Shown: positions 7,024 through 16,109 of the stretch, in pieces | Layout: every line of letters starts with the position of its first letter | Numbering within the stretch: position 1 is the stretch's first letter | Origin: DUSC01 sp964371125 | GTDB lineage: Bacteria; Pseudomonadota; Alphaproteobacteria; Rhizobiales; Rhizobiaceae | NCBI GenBank assembly: GCA_964371125.1 | Contig: CAYJMY010000031.1 | Span: 1 to 32,860, forward strand | Length of the DNA stretch: 32,860 bases | Reading direction: 5' to 3' | Position numbers and translations under genes: made by a program | The notes under the pieces: model-generated | Told to the model about the DNA's origin: nothing | Databases searched by the model: none | The model's input: the letters and a program-made list of their open reading frames with translations, nothing else

Positions 7024-7180
7024 GGCGATCCGGGCAGACCGGTGGAGAGGTTGATCCCGGGAACCTACAAAGTAGGTGGGCGCCATATGAAAGGACCCAC
7101 GGGCCCAATCAGGGACAGCTCCCTTCGAGATCAATAAGGCCCCGGGGAAATGTTACTCCTGCCGAGAAGCCCAGAACGCC
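7024..7180 (-). ncRNA. ssrS: Structured RNA candidate, possibly 6S RNA (SsrS)
   Basis: On the minus strand this about 157-nt segment closes with GGCG/CGCC (7177-7180 with 7024-7027), a symmetric 4x4 internal loop, and GGGC/GCCC (7169-7172 with 7032-7035). Further in are TTGATC/GATCAA (7129-7134 with 7051-7056) and small hairpins, including CCTAC-TTT-GTAGG (7064-7076). A -10-like TATATT (7188-7193) sits just upstream. Length, the closed rod with an open middle, and the segment GGCGCCCACCTACTTTGTAGG, which I associate from memory with rhizobial 6S RNA, support 6S, the RNA that binds sigma-70 RNA polymerase. Against this, the usual neighbours (zapA, 5-formyltetrahydrofolate cyclo-ligase) are absent. 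The structure is seen; the family name is inference. Confidence 0.5.
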
Positions 7181-7337
7181 GGAAGCGAATATAGGCCAAC
7201 TGACGGACGTCCGCCAGTTGCGGCCGTCATATAAAACGGTCGTGCGGAGGTCGCCGGAAAGGCGCGCGGCGAGGCGGTTCCCTTCGCCGGCAACATGCAA
7301 TAGGGTCCGCGCGACGAAACCCGGCAGGATTTATCGC

Positions 7338-8180
<843 letters not shown>

Positions 8181-8200
8181 ACGGCCTGACCGGGCCGATT

Positions 8201-9265
8201 TCAGCGCGCCAGGACGACGCGCATGGGGTCGGCGTGGGGATCGTCCCAGACGAGTTCGCCGCGGCCGAGCATGTAGTTCACATGCGCGTGGACTTCCGAG
8301 AAGGCAAACGACAGCTGGTGCGGGTCGAGCTTGCGGTGGAAGATCACCGGCACGAGCTCGGCCACCGACTTCGGCCCTTCGCCGCACGCCGCCGCGATCA
8401 TCCGGCAGCGGCTTTCGTGATGCTCGGCCAGTTCCTGGCAGCGCCGGTGCAGGCCGAAGAACGGCAGCTGGTGTCCCGGCAGGACCAGCACGTCCTCGGG
8501 GAGGCGCGCGGCGAGCGAACGCAGCGAACGCAGGTAGAGCCCGAGCGGATCGCCGTCCGGCTCGACGGCCCACACGCTGACGTTGGGCGTGATCTTCGCC
8601 AGCACCTGGTCGGCGGCGAGGAAGACGTTCTCGTCGGGCAGGTGGAGCATCACCTGCTCCGGCGCATGGCCGTCGCCGGTCAGCACCTCGAAGCGTCGCC
8701 CCCCTATCATCAGCGCGTCGCCGCCGACGAGGCGGCGGAAGGTCGGCGGCAGCTGCGTCACCATCAGCAGGTAGCCGTGGCCATGGGTGCTCACCGTATC
8801 GGCCGTGTTCCCGTCCATGCCGTGGCGCAGGTAGAAGTCGCGATAGTGCTGGGCTTCCATCGCGCCGGGGCTGAGCGAGATGTTGAGGCAGCCGAGATAA
8901 CTCGTCTGGCTGGTAAGCAACGGGATCGAGAAGCGCTCGCACAGCCATCCGGCGAGGCCGATATGGTCGGGATGGAAATGGGTGACGATCACCCGCGTAA
9001 GCCGCCGTCCGGCGAGCGGCCCCGCGACCAGCGCCTCCCAGACCTGGCGCGTTGGCGTGTTGGCGATGCCGGTGTCGAGCACCGCCCAGCCGTCGCCGTC
9101 CTCGATCAGGTAGATGTTGACATGGTCGAGACGGAAGGGAAGCGGGATGCGGGTCCACAGGATTCCCGGGGCGACCTCGCGCAGTTCGCCGGTCGGCGGC
9201 GCCTCGGCGAAGGGAAACGTCAATCCGTCAGCCGCATCCCGGCCCGGGCCCGAACTCGTAAGCAA
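8201..9265 (-). CDS. MBL-fold metallo-hydrolase
   Basis: A 354-aa metallo-beta-lactamase-fold hydrolase with a C-terminal winged-helix tail, similar to glyoxalase II/LACTB2-type proteins. Metal ligands: THFHPDH (H96, H98, D100, H101), the His of GDGHAPEQ, the Asp of FLAADQVL, and the His of LPGHQLPF. The substrate is unknown; hydrolysis of thioesters or phosphodiesters is typical of this fold. The start is uncertain. A TTG at 9265 has GGGGAG about 10 bases upstream, a second TTG lies at 9223, and the frame stays open to 9538, but that extension has low-quality composition. It faces the MoxR gene tail to tail. Confidence 0.85.
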   Translation of the reverse strand: MLTSSGPGRDAADGLTFPFAEAPPTGELREVAPGILWTRIPLPFRLDHVNIYLIEDGDGWAVLDTGIANTPTRQVWEALVAGPLAGRRLTRVIVTHFHPDHIGLAGWLCERFSIPLLTSQTSYLGCLNISLSPGAMEAQHYRDFYLRHGMDGNTADTVSTHGHGYLLMVTQLPPTFRRLVGGDALMIGGRRFEVLTGDGHAPEQVMLHLPDENVFLAADQVLAKITPNVSVWAVEPDGDPLGLYLRSLRSLAARLPEDVLVLPGHQLPFFGLHRRCQELAEHHESRCRMIAAACGEGPKSVAELVPVIFHRKLDPHQLSFAFSEVHAHVNYMLGRGELVWDDPHADPMRVVLAR

Positions 9266-9536
9266 TGCGGCCGATCTCCCCTCTCGCCGAACGTCGGCGC
9301 TTTGATGAGTGCCGTTCACCGAGTAGCGGCGCCGCCCCGCCGTGGCAAGCGCAAACGGGGCGTCCCGGCCGGTCGCGCCCTGCGGTTCGACGACCGCGGC
9401 GGGCCTCGGGTCGTGCTGGCCCGACGGTTCGGGCAGGCTGGCGCAGTCGCGCGGGCCTTGACGCTGCGCCGCCTCCATGGAGTGATCGCCGGCAACAGAA
9501 GGGCTCGGAACGTGCGGGGCCATTGAGGAGAAGATC

Positions 9537-9983
9537 ATGTCGGAACTCGTCGTCCGCCCCCTCGAACAGTCCGACCACGACGCCTGGCGGCGCCTGTGGA
9601 CGGACTATCTCATCTTCTACAAGGCGACCGTGCCCGAGAAGGTCTACGCGCTCACCTGGAAGCGGCTGTTCACCGAGGGCGAGTTCGAGCCGCGCGGCTT
9701 CATCGCGTTGCTGGACGGCAAGCCGGTCGGTCTCGTCCACTACCTCTACCACCGCACCTGCTGGTCGGAGTTCGACAACTGCTATCTCCAGGACCTGTTC
9801 TCCGACGCGGCGGCCCGCGGCAAGGGCGTCGGCACCGCGCTCATCGACGCGGTGCGCAAGACCGCCGCGACCAAGGGCGTCACCAACGTCTACTGGATGA
9901 CCCACGAGACCAACGACACCGCCCGCAGCCTCTACGACAAGGTGGCCCGGAGGACGGGTTTCATCGAATACGATCTGTTGTGA
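9537..9983 (+). CDS. GNAT-family N-acetyltransferase
   Basis: A 148-aa GCN5-related acetyltransferase that transfers acetyl from acetyl-CoA to an unknown amine. Motif A, with the pyrophosphate loop, is LQDLFSDAAARGKGVGTALI, with RGKGVG at 94-99. Motif B lies around VYWMTHETNDTARSLYDKVA, followed by TGFIEYDL. Full family length. GAGGAGAAG lies just before the ATG. It ends 7 bp from the vapC-type gene, which converges on it. Confidence 0.92.
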   Translation: MSELVVRPLEQSDHDAWRRLWTDYLIFYKATVPEKVYALTWKRLFTEGEFEPRGFIALLDGKPVGLVHYLYHRTCWSEFDNCYLQDLFSDAAARGKGVGTALIDAVRKTAATKGVTNVYWMTHETNDTARSLYDKVARRTGFIEYDLL

Positions 9984-9990
9984 TTGCGGT

Positions 9991-10416
9991 TCAGAATGTC
10001 CTGACGTCGACCGCGACCGATGCCCATTCCGGCCGGGAGGAGGCCGCCAGCCGACGGAGCAGGCGGTCATCGGCGGTTACCAGCACGGTGTCGAGTTTCG
10101 CGGCCAGGCACAGATAGAAGCAGTCGTAGGCCGGATGATCGATCTGGCAGGCAAGCTGGAGCGCCTGCCGGATAAGGGTCTCGCATTTCTCGAGCAGGAA
10201 TTCGGCGTGCGCGAAGACATGCAGGCCGGCCAGGGCTTCGTCCTCCGAGATTTCTCCGCGCCGCACCTTCTTCCATAAGATGTTGGCCAGTTCGGCGTGG
10301 AGCAGATCGGGGGCGGCGAAGTCGTAGCGCCCCCGCAACGCAAGCGCCTGCGAAGACAGGTCTTCGGGCACAAGCCATTTGGCGACGATGCTCGCATCGA
10401 CGACGACCGTCCGCAT
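9991..10416 (-). CDS. PIN-domain ribonuclease toxin (VapC family)
   Basis: A 141-aa PIN-domain protein, the toxin half of a type II toxin-antitoxin pair. VapC toxins are Mg-dependent RNases that commonly cut tRNA or rRNA. Acidic residues of the active site are visible: D7 (VVDASIVAKW), E42 (HAELANILW), D98 (HPAYDCFYLCLA) and D116/D117 (VTADDRLL). The start is the ATG at 10416 overlapping the antitoxin stop (TGATG); a GTG one codon upstream is also possible. The tight overlap implies translational coupling. Confidence 0.9.
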   Translation of the reverse strand: MRTVVVDASIVAKWLVPEDLSSQALALRGRYDFAAPDLLHAELANILWKKVRRGEISEDEALAGLHVFAHAEFLLEKCETLIRQALQLACQIDHPAYDCFYLCLAAKLDTVLVTADDRLLRRLAASSRPEWASVAVDVRTF

Positions 10417-10652
10417 CACCGTTCGTCACGGCCCTCGCGCTGAAGGACCTCGGAGGGCGTGTGGTGCCGCCCCGCGAGACGCTTGCGCAGCGCCGCGGCA
10501 AGTTCGTCGAATGTCGGGGCGTCGCGGCGCTCCAGCGCCTCGCGCAGGATCTCCCGATGCTCTGCCTCCGCCGATCGCCCGCTCTGCGCCGCGCGTTCCT
10601 TCAGCTTTCCGACCAGCGCATCGTCGACGTTCCGGACATGTAGGCTCGCCAT
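10416..10652 (-). CDS. Ribbon-helix-helix antitoxin (FitA/VapB-like)
   Basis: A 78-aa antitoxin. The N-terminal half (ASLHVRNVDDALVGKLKERA) is a ribbon-helix-helix DNA-binding motif of the FitA/Arc type, followed by SGRSAEAEHREILREAL, typical of FitA-like antitoxins. The C-terminal half would wrap the toxin. The ATG at 10652 is preferred over an earlier ATG at 10679 because AGGAAAT precedes it and the RHH starts there. The pair probably represses its own promoter at the palindrome 10678-10687. Confidence 0.88.
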   Translation of the reverse strand: MASLHVRNVDDALVGKLKERAAQSGRSAEAEHREILREALERRDAPTFDELAAALRKRLAGRHHTPSEVLQREGRDER

Positions 10653-10677
10653 GGCCCTATTTCCTGCATTTTCTACC

Positions 10678-10705
10678 ATGCTAGCATTTTGTTAGCATCG
10701 TTCAA
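10678..10705 (-). promoter_or_regulatory. Promoter and operator of the vapBC-type operon
   Basis: On the minus strand TTGAAC (-35, 10700-10705) and TAGCAT (-10, 10678-10683) are 16 bp apart. A perfect palindrome, ATGCTAGCAT (10678-10687), covers the -10. A second TAGCAT word on the plus strand (10693-10698) repeats the first (10682-10687) at an 11-bp step, about one helical turn. This is a plausible autorepression site for an RHH antitoxin complex. Confidence 0.5.
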
Positions 10706-10745
10706 ACGGCTTGCGAATGCGCGGGTATCGCGCGAAGAGATAGCC

Positions 10746-11936
10746 ATGTTCATCCCCTTCTTCCTCGAACTCAAAGCCGCCCGCGTCCCGGTGTCGCTGC
10801 GCGAATACCTGACCCTGCTGGAAGGCATGGAGGCGGGATTGGCCACCTATGACGTCGAGGCCTTCTACTACCTGGCGCGCGCGACGCTGGTGAAGGACGA
10901 GCGGCACATCGACCGCTTCGACCAGGTGTTCTCGCATATCTTCAAGGGCGTCGAGGCGCTGTCCGGCGAGGGCGGCATCGACCCGGCGAACCTTCCTGAG
11001 GAATGGCTGCGGCGGCTGGCCGAAAAGCACCTGACCGAGGAGGAGAAGAAGCTGGTCGAGGCGCTCGGCGGCTTCGACAAGCTCATGGAGACGTTGAAGA
11101 AGCGGCTCGAGGAGCAGAAGGGCCGCCACCAGGGCGGCTCGAAATGGATCGGCACGGCCGGCACCTCGCCCTTCGGCGCCTATGGCTACAATCCCGAGGG
11201 CGTGCGCATCGGCCAGCACGAGAGCCGCAACCGCCGCGCGGTCAAGGTCTGGGACAAGCGCGAGTTCCGGAACTTCGACGACAGCGTCGAGCTCGGCACG
11301 CGCAACATCAAGGTGGCGCTGAAGCGCCTGCGCCGGTGGGTTCGCCAGGGCGCCGACGAGGAACTCGACCTGCCCGGCACCATTCACGCCACGGCCGAGC
11401 ACGGCTATCTCGACGTGCAGACCCGCCCCGAGCGGCGCAACGCCGTGAAGCTGCTGATGTTCTTCGACGTCGGCGGCTCGATGGACGACCACATCCGCAT
11501 CGTCGAGGAACTGTTTTCGGCGGTGCGCACCGAATTCCGCCACATGGAGTATTTCTACTTCCACAACTGCCTCTACGAGCGGGTGTGGAAGGACAACCGC
11601 CGCCGCCACACGGAGACGATCCCGACCTGGGACGTGCTGCACAAGTACGGCCACGACTACAAGGTGATCTTCGTCGGCGACGCCTCGATGAGCCCCTACG
11701 AGGTCGCCCAGCCTGGCGGTTCGGTCGAACACTGGAACCCCGAGGCCGGCGTCACCTGGCTGAACCGCGTGCGCGCACAGTGGCCGAACAGCGCCTGGCT
11801 CAATCCCATCCAGCAGAAGCACTGGGGCTACACCCATTCCATCCAGATGATCCGCGACCTGTTCGGCGAGCGCATGTACCCGCTCACGCTGGCCGGCCTG
11901 GAGACGATGACCCGCGAACTGTCCCGCAAGCACTGA
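10746..11936 (+). CDS. VWA-domain protein, CoxE-like partner of MoxR ATPase
   Basis: A 396-aa CoxE/YehP-type protein. The N-terminal half is helical (LELKAARVPVSLREYLTLLE, FYYLARATLVKDERHIDRFD). Then comes a linker with KWIGTAGTSPFGAYGYNPEG and a C-terminal von Willebrand A domain from about residue 235. The MIDAS motif is D241-V-G-G-S245, so the first Ser of the usual DxSxS is Gly. Such proteins work with MoxR ATPases as metal-chelatase-like chaperones. The ATG at 10746 follows GAAGAGA. Its presumed partner MoxR lies 2.6 kb upstream on the same strand. Confidence 0.9.
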   Translation: MFIPFFLELKAARVPVSLREYLTLLEGMEAGLATYDVEAFYYLARATLVKDERHIDRFDQVFSHIFKGVEALSGEGGIDPANLPEEWLRRLAEKHLTEEEKKLVEALGGFDKLMETLKKRLEEQKGRHQGGSKWIGTAGTSPFGAYGYNPEGVRIGQHESRNRRAVKVWDKREFRNFDDSVELGTRNIKVALKRLRRWVRQGADEELDLPGTIHATAEHGYLDVQTRPERRNAVKLLMFFDVGGSMDDHIRIVEELFSAVRTEFRHMEYFYFHNCLYERVWKDNRRRHTETIPTWDVLHKYGHDYKVIFVGDASMSPYEVAQPGGSVEHWNPEAGVTWLNRVRAQWPNSAWLNPIQQKHWGYTHSIQMIRDLFGERMYPLTLAGLETMTRELSRKH

Positions 11937-11974
11937 GGCGCCCGTGGCCGGCCAGGCCGGCGAGGCGAAGGGCC

Positions 11975-12289
11975 CTATCCGCCGCTGATCGCGGTCAGCA
12001 CGAACACCTCCGACCCCGCCGCGACCGGCGTGTCCAGCGCGGCGCGTTCGCCGTCGACGAAGACGTTCATGTGGCGGCGGATCGCGGGGCGCGTGTCGCA
12101 GATGCGGTCGCGCATCCCCGGCCACAGCGAATCGAGCGCATCGATCATCTCGGCGACCGTCGCGGCGTCGACCTCGACCCGGCGCCGCGATCCGGGAAAA
12201 AGGTCGACGAGAACGCCCGGCAGGCGCACCACGATCGGGTTGCGGCCCGTCGCAACCGACATCGCGCCCGCTCCCGGATCGTCAGCCAT
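11975..12289 (-). CDS. MoaD/ThiS-family small protein
   Basis: A 104-aa ubiquitin-fold protein of the MoaD/ThiS type. The core runs from IVVRLPGVLVDLFPG through VFVDGERAALDTPVAAGSEVFVLTAISGG, ending in the diagnostic C-terminal Gly-Gly that is adenylated and thiocarboxylated in sulfur carriers. It is longer than MoaD because of an insert with PGMRDRICDTRPAIRRHMN. The first ATG overlaps the stop of the upstream beta-propeller gene by 8 bp (ATGGCTGA); a second start at 12262 is possible. No moa or thi gene is nearby, so a role outside molybdopterin or thiamine synthesis is likely. The function is unknown. Confidence 0.85.
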   Translation of the reverse strand: MADDPGAGAMSVATGRNPIVVRLPGVLVDLFPGSRRRVEVDAATVAEMIDALDSLWPGMRDRICDTRPAIRRHMNVFVDGERAALDTPVAAGSEVFVLTAISGG

Positions 12290-13364
12290 CGACGACCAGG
12301 GTCTCGACGGAAAGCACGGTCGGCAGATGCTCCGCGATGCACGACCAGCTGTCGCCTTCGTCGCTGCTGGCGAAGAGTGCGCCGCTGCTCGTGCCGAAAT
12401 AGACGCCGGCAGGATCCATCCGGTCGGTCGCCATGGCCTGGCGCAGCACGCCGAAATAGGCGCCTTCCTGCGGCAGGCCCCGGCGCAGGTCCTTCCAGGT
12501 GCGGCCGCCGTCCCTGGTGCGCCAGACAGCCGCCTTCGCGTCGGGGACGAACCGGCCTTCCGTCGCGCCGTTCAACGGCAAGAGGTAGAGCGTATCGGGG
12601 TCGCTCGGATGCGCCGCGGCCGGGAAGCCGAAGTCGGAGGGCAGGCCCTCCTCGATGCTCTGCCATTCGACGCCGCCGTCGTCGCTGCGGTACATGCCGC
12701 AATGGTTCTGCTGGTAGAGCCGGTCGGGCATGCCGGCGGCCATCACCACGTTGTGCACACACTGGCCGAACTCGGGATAGTTCTGCCCCTCGGGCATGAA
12801 GTCGGCGCGCGTGCCGCGGTTGCGCGGCTCCCAGGTCTCGCCGCCGTCGGCGGTGTGAAAAACGCCGGCCGCCGAGATGCCGATCCAGACCTGCCCGGGA
12901 TCCTGCGGGTGCAGCACGATCGAATGCAGGATCAGCCCGGCGCCGCCGGGGTTCCAATGCTCGCGCGAAGGATGCTTCTGCAAGCCTTCGACATGCGTCC
13001 ACGTCGCACCGGCGTCGTCGCTGCGGAACAGCCCAGCCGGCTGCACGCCGGCATAGACGGAACCGTTGCGGACCGCCACGCTCCAGCCCGATTTCACCGG
13101 CTCCGCGCCCGCCGCATACGCCAGGCCCGCGCTCGAATGCGTCCAGGTCTCGCCGAGGTCCGTCGACTTCCAGATCGCCGGGCCGAACCACTCGTTGCCG
13201 CCGGCGCCGTAGATCGCCCCGGTCGCCGCGTCGCCGACGACATGGTTCATCGGCCACATCTCGCAGAACGGGCCGCGGAGGGTCCACGTGCGGCGGCCGT
13301 CGCTGCTTTCGGCGATGAAGGCGCCCTTCTTGGTGCCGAGCAGGACGAGGACCTTGGCGGCCAT
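12282..13364 (-). CDS. Asp-box (BNR/sialidase-type) beta-propeller protein
   Basis: A 360-aa protein with seven Asp-box-like repeats: SSDGRRTW, STDLGETW, SDDAGATW, TADGGETW, SDDGGVEW, TRDGGRTW and SSDEGDSW. They are spaced as the blades of a beta-propeller. It resembles WD40/YVTN/BNR-like proteins and the HCF136/VPS10 type rather than a true sialidase, and no catalytic Arg triad was recognised. There is no signal peptide, so it is probably cytoplasmic. The ATG at 13362-13364 is preceded by GGGAGGAAG. The frame continues upstream to 13451 without a ribosome binding site. It is coupled to the MoaD-like gene and divergent from a MarR gene. Confidence 0.88.
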   Translation of the reverse strand: MAAKVLVLLGTKKGAFIAESSDGRRTWTLRGPFCEMWPMNHVVGDAATGAIYGAGGNEWFGPAIWKSTDLGETWTHSSAGLAYAAGAEPVKSGWSVAVRNGSVYAGVQPAGLFRSDDAGATWTHVEGLQKHPSREHWNPGGAGLILHSIVLHPQDPGQVWIGISAAGVFHTADGGETWEPRNRGTRADFMPEGQNYPEFGQCVHNVVMAAGMPDRLYQQNHCGMYRSDDGGVEWQSIEEGLPSDFGFPAAAHPSDPDTLYLLPLNGATEGRFVPDAKAAVWRTRDGGRTWKDLRRGLPQEGAYFGVLRQAMATDRMDPAGVYFGTSSGALFASSDEGDSWSCIAEHLPTVLSVETLVVDG

Positions 13365-13437
13365 CGGCTTCCTCCCTCTCATTCCGGATCTGGACCGGCT
13401 TTTCGCCGCCCGCGACATCATGGCGCTGGACAATTCC

Positions 13438-13449
13438 GTTGATATCAAC
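13438..13449. promoter_or_regulatory. Perfect palindrome between divergent beta-propeller and marR genes
   Basis: GTTGATATCAAC is a perfect 12-bp palindrome ending 11 bp before the marR ATG and lying 73 bp upstream of the beta-propeller start. Position, symmetry and AT-rich core fit a MarR operator controlling both genes. The assignment is inference. Confidence 0.55.
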
Positions 13450-13460
13450 ACTATCCGGCC

Positions 13461-13907
13461 ATGTCAAAAGTCGCGTCGCTCACCTTCGCCACGACGATCG
13501 AGGTCCGGGACAATTGCCTCTGCCTTCACGTGCAGAGGGCGGCGCGCGCGCTCGCGCGGCGTTTCGACGACGCCTTCAGGCCGGTCGGGATCACTCACGG
13601 GCAGTTCTCGCTCCTGATGTCGCTCAACCGTCCGCAGCCGGCGCGCATGCGCGACGTGGCCAGCCTGCTGGCGATGGACCGCACGACCCTGACCGCCAAT
13701 CTGAAGCCGCTGGAGCGGCGCGGCCTCGTCGAGGTCTCGGCGGACCCTGCCGACCGGCGCGGCCGGCTGCTCGTCCTGACCGATGGCGGCCGCGACCTGC
13801 TCGCGGAGGCGATGCCGCTGTGGCGGCGCACGCAGCAAGAGGCCGGCGCGTCGATCGCACCGGGCGGGCGCGACGTCCTCCTCGCCGATCTTCGCGCGCT
13901 GTCCTGA
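13461..13907 (+). CDS. MarR-family transcriptional regulator
   Basis: A 148-aa winged-helix regulator. The recognition helix region is MRDVASLLAMDRTTLTANLK and the wing is VSADPADRRGRLLVLTDGGR, a classic MarR signature. The N-terminal helix, with NCLCLHVQRAARALARRFDD, forms part of the dimer interface. It carries Cys19 and Cys21 close together, which could make it redox responsive. It is divergent from the beta-propeller/MoaD-like operon, which it probably represses through the palindrome between them. The start leaves only 11 bp after the palindrome, so strong autorepression is likely. Confidence 0.92.
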   Translation: MSKVASLTFATTIEVRDNCLCLHVQRAARALARRFDDAFRPVGITHGQFSLLMSLNRPQPARMRDVASLLAMDRTTLTANLKPLERRGLVEVSADPADRRGRLLVLTDGGRDLLAEAMPLWRRTQQEAGASIAPGGRDVLLADLRALS

Positions 13908-13959
13908 CTGCCGTCCACCGGGACCTTCTTCCGGCAACCGACCGATCCGGAGTACCGCC

Positions 13960-13984
13960 GGAACATTTCGCGCGGAGATGCGTT
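13960..13984 (+). promoter_or_regulatory. EcfG (general stress sigma factor) promoter of rpoH2
   Basis: GGAAC (13960-13964), 16 bases, then CGTT (13981-13984). This matches the alphaproteobacterial EcfG/RpoE2 consensus (GGAAC-N16/17-CGTT, or GGAAC-N18/19-TT) exactly. It lies about 94 bp upstream of the rpoH2 start. In Sinorhizobium rpoH2 is a known RpoE2 target, which supports the reading. Confidence 0.8.
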
Positions 13985-14077
13985 TTTTCGTCTGCGGGTC
14001 GTATGGCCGGATGCAACTCGACAGTCGTGCCGTTCGTATCTGGCGATGTCGATCACGACCAGAGCGGAGGACTCATC

Positions 14078-14953
<876 letters not shown>

Positions 14954-14991
14954 AGCATTTCCGGCGAACATTGAATCGCTCTGCCGGCTCT

Positions 14992-15300
14992 TCAGTGGTC
15001 GCGAGGTCGCTTGGTTTCGAATTCCGCCTTCTTCGCCTCGGACGCATCCGTCTGGTAGCGCGCCTGCCATTCGGCGTAGGGCATTCCGTAGACGATTTCC
15101 CGGGCTTCCTCCTTGGACATCTGGACGCCCGCCGCACCGGCGGCGTCGCGGTACCAGTTGGCCAGGCAGTTGCGGCAGAAACCGGCGAGGTTCATCAGGT
15201 CGATGTTCTGCACGTCGGTGCGGGCGCGAAGATGCGCGAGGAGTGCGCGAAAGGCGGCGGCCTCGAAGTCGCGCTGCTGGTCGGGATCGAGATCGGGCAA
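14992..15300 (-). CDS. DUF1244-family protein
   Basis: A 102-aa small protein of the DUF1244 family, function unknown. The recognisable core is FRALLAHLRARTDVQNIDLM and NLAGFCRNCLANWYRDAA, with a CxxC pair (C72 and C75 region), and IVYGMPYAEWQARYQ. The TTG start at 15300 is convincing because AAGGAGG lies 6 bases upstream. It starts 11 bp after the N-formylglutamate amidohydrolase stop codon, so the two form one operon. The pairing recurs in Rhizobiales, but no joint function is established. Confidence 0.9.
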   Translation of the reverse strand: MPDLDPDQQRDFEAAAFRALLAHLRARTDVQNIDLMNLAGFCRNCLANWYRDAAGAAGVQMSKEEAREIVYGMPYAEWQARYQTDASEAKKAEFETKRPRDH

Positions 15301-15311
15301 GTCGGCCTCCT

Positions 15312-16109
15312 TCAGACGGCTCCGGTACGCGAACCGTATTGCCGGACGTGGTGGATGTCGGGACGGGCATTGATCGCGTCGACCATCGGCGCCAGGCGCA
15401 TCGCCCAGGATCGCGCGCCGGATTCGTCCGCGATCAGGTCCTGGCGGATCTCGACGAGCACGTGCGCATAACCGTTGACGATCGCATGGCGGAACATGGT
15501 GTCGCCGCGCAACGCGCCGTCATAGGGCTCGTTGTCGCCGACCACGATGTCGCCGCCCCGGCGCAGCATCTCGATCATCGGCAGCGGCGCCCGCGGGTCG
15601 AGGTCCCAAAGGACGCCAGCATGCCACGGCCGGGCGATACCCTTCATCACCGGCGTGAACGAATGGATCGAGACGATGAACGGTGCCTGGCCGGATTCCC
15701 TGGCGACCGAGGCGGTCAGCGCCGAAACCGCGTCGTGGTAGGGCCGGTAGTAGCGCTCCAGCCGGCGCTCGCGCTCTTCGGCGGACATCGGGTAGTTTCC
15801 GGGGATGACAGTGCCGTCGTAGAGCTGGCGGATCAGGGTCGGATCCTCCTCCCCCCGGTTGGGATCGATCAGCAGGCGCGAGAAGCCGGCGAGCACGGCC
15901 GGAGCATCGAGTTCGGCGGCAAGCGAACGCGTCACCTTCTCGACACCGATGTCGTAGGCGATGTGGCGTTCGAATTCCGCCGGCGGCAGGCCGAGATCAC
16001 CGTATTCCTCGGGGAGGTCCCGGCGGGCATGATCGGCGACGAGAACGATGCCGCGCAGGCGCGAGCCGTCGACGATCTCGAACGGAGCGAAAGTTGCGGA
16101 CCGGGTCAT
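15312..16109 (-). CDS. N-formylglutamate amidohydrolase family protein
   Basis: A 265-aa hydrolase of the N-formylglutamate amidohydrolase (FGase) family, which releases formate and glutamate in histidine breakdown, although many members have unassigned substrates. Conserved parts: LVADHARRDLPEEYGDLGLP, HIAYDIGVEKVTRSLA, SRLLIDPNRGEEDPTLI, IVSIHSFTPV and VLVEIRQDLI. No other hut genes are nearby, so a role in histidine use is not indicated by context. ATG at 16109 with no strong ribosome binding site. It heads an operon with the DUF1244 gene and is divergent from the DUF1036-pyk pair. Confidence 0.9.
   Translation of the reverse strand: MTRSATFAPFEIVDGSRLRGIVLVADHARRDLPEEYGDLGLPPAEFERHIAYDIGVEKVTRSLAAELDAPAVLAGFSRLLIDPNRGEEDPTLIRQLYDGTVIPGNYPMSAEERERRLERYYRPYHDAVSALTASVARESGQAPFIVSIHSFTPVMKGIARPWHAGVLWDLDPRAPLPMIEMLRRGGDIVVGDNEPYDGALRGDTMFRHAIVNGYAHVLVEIRQDLIADESGARSWAMRLAPMVDAINARPDIHHVRQYGSRTGAV

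Larger units (their letters stand above)
6723..7337. other. Long intergenic region with hairpin repeats and a structured RNA candidate
   Basis: No protein gene is supported in these 615 bp. The left half has a perfect 16-bp hairpin (6821-6857) and a composite repeat (6940-6992). The right half (7024-7180) folds into a long imperfect hairpin described as a 6S-like RNA. The last 130 bp before the MoxR gene hold no clear promoter. Confidence 0.6.

Noticed and set aside
6748..7134. A 128-codon minus-strand frame over the hairpin repeats and the RNA candidate
   Set aside because: Spans palindromes and a structured region; short peptide calls of this kind are typical over 6S-like RNA.
13439..14077. 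Extension of the sigma factor frame upstream to 13439
   Set aside because: It overlaps the MarR gene and the EcfG promoter; the GTG at 14078 has the ribosome binding site.
14955..14995. Possible palindrome after rpoH2 (GAGCATTTCCGGCG... type)
   Set aside because: Only the left half resembles the known rhizobial repeat; the right arm does not pair well and there is no T run.
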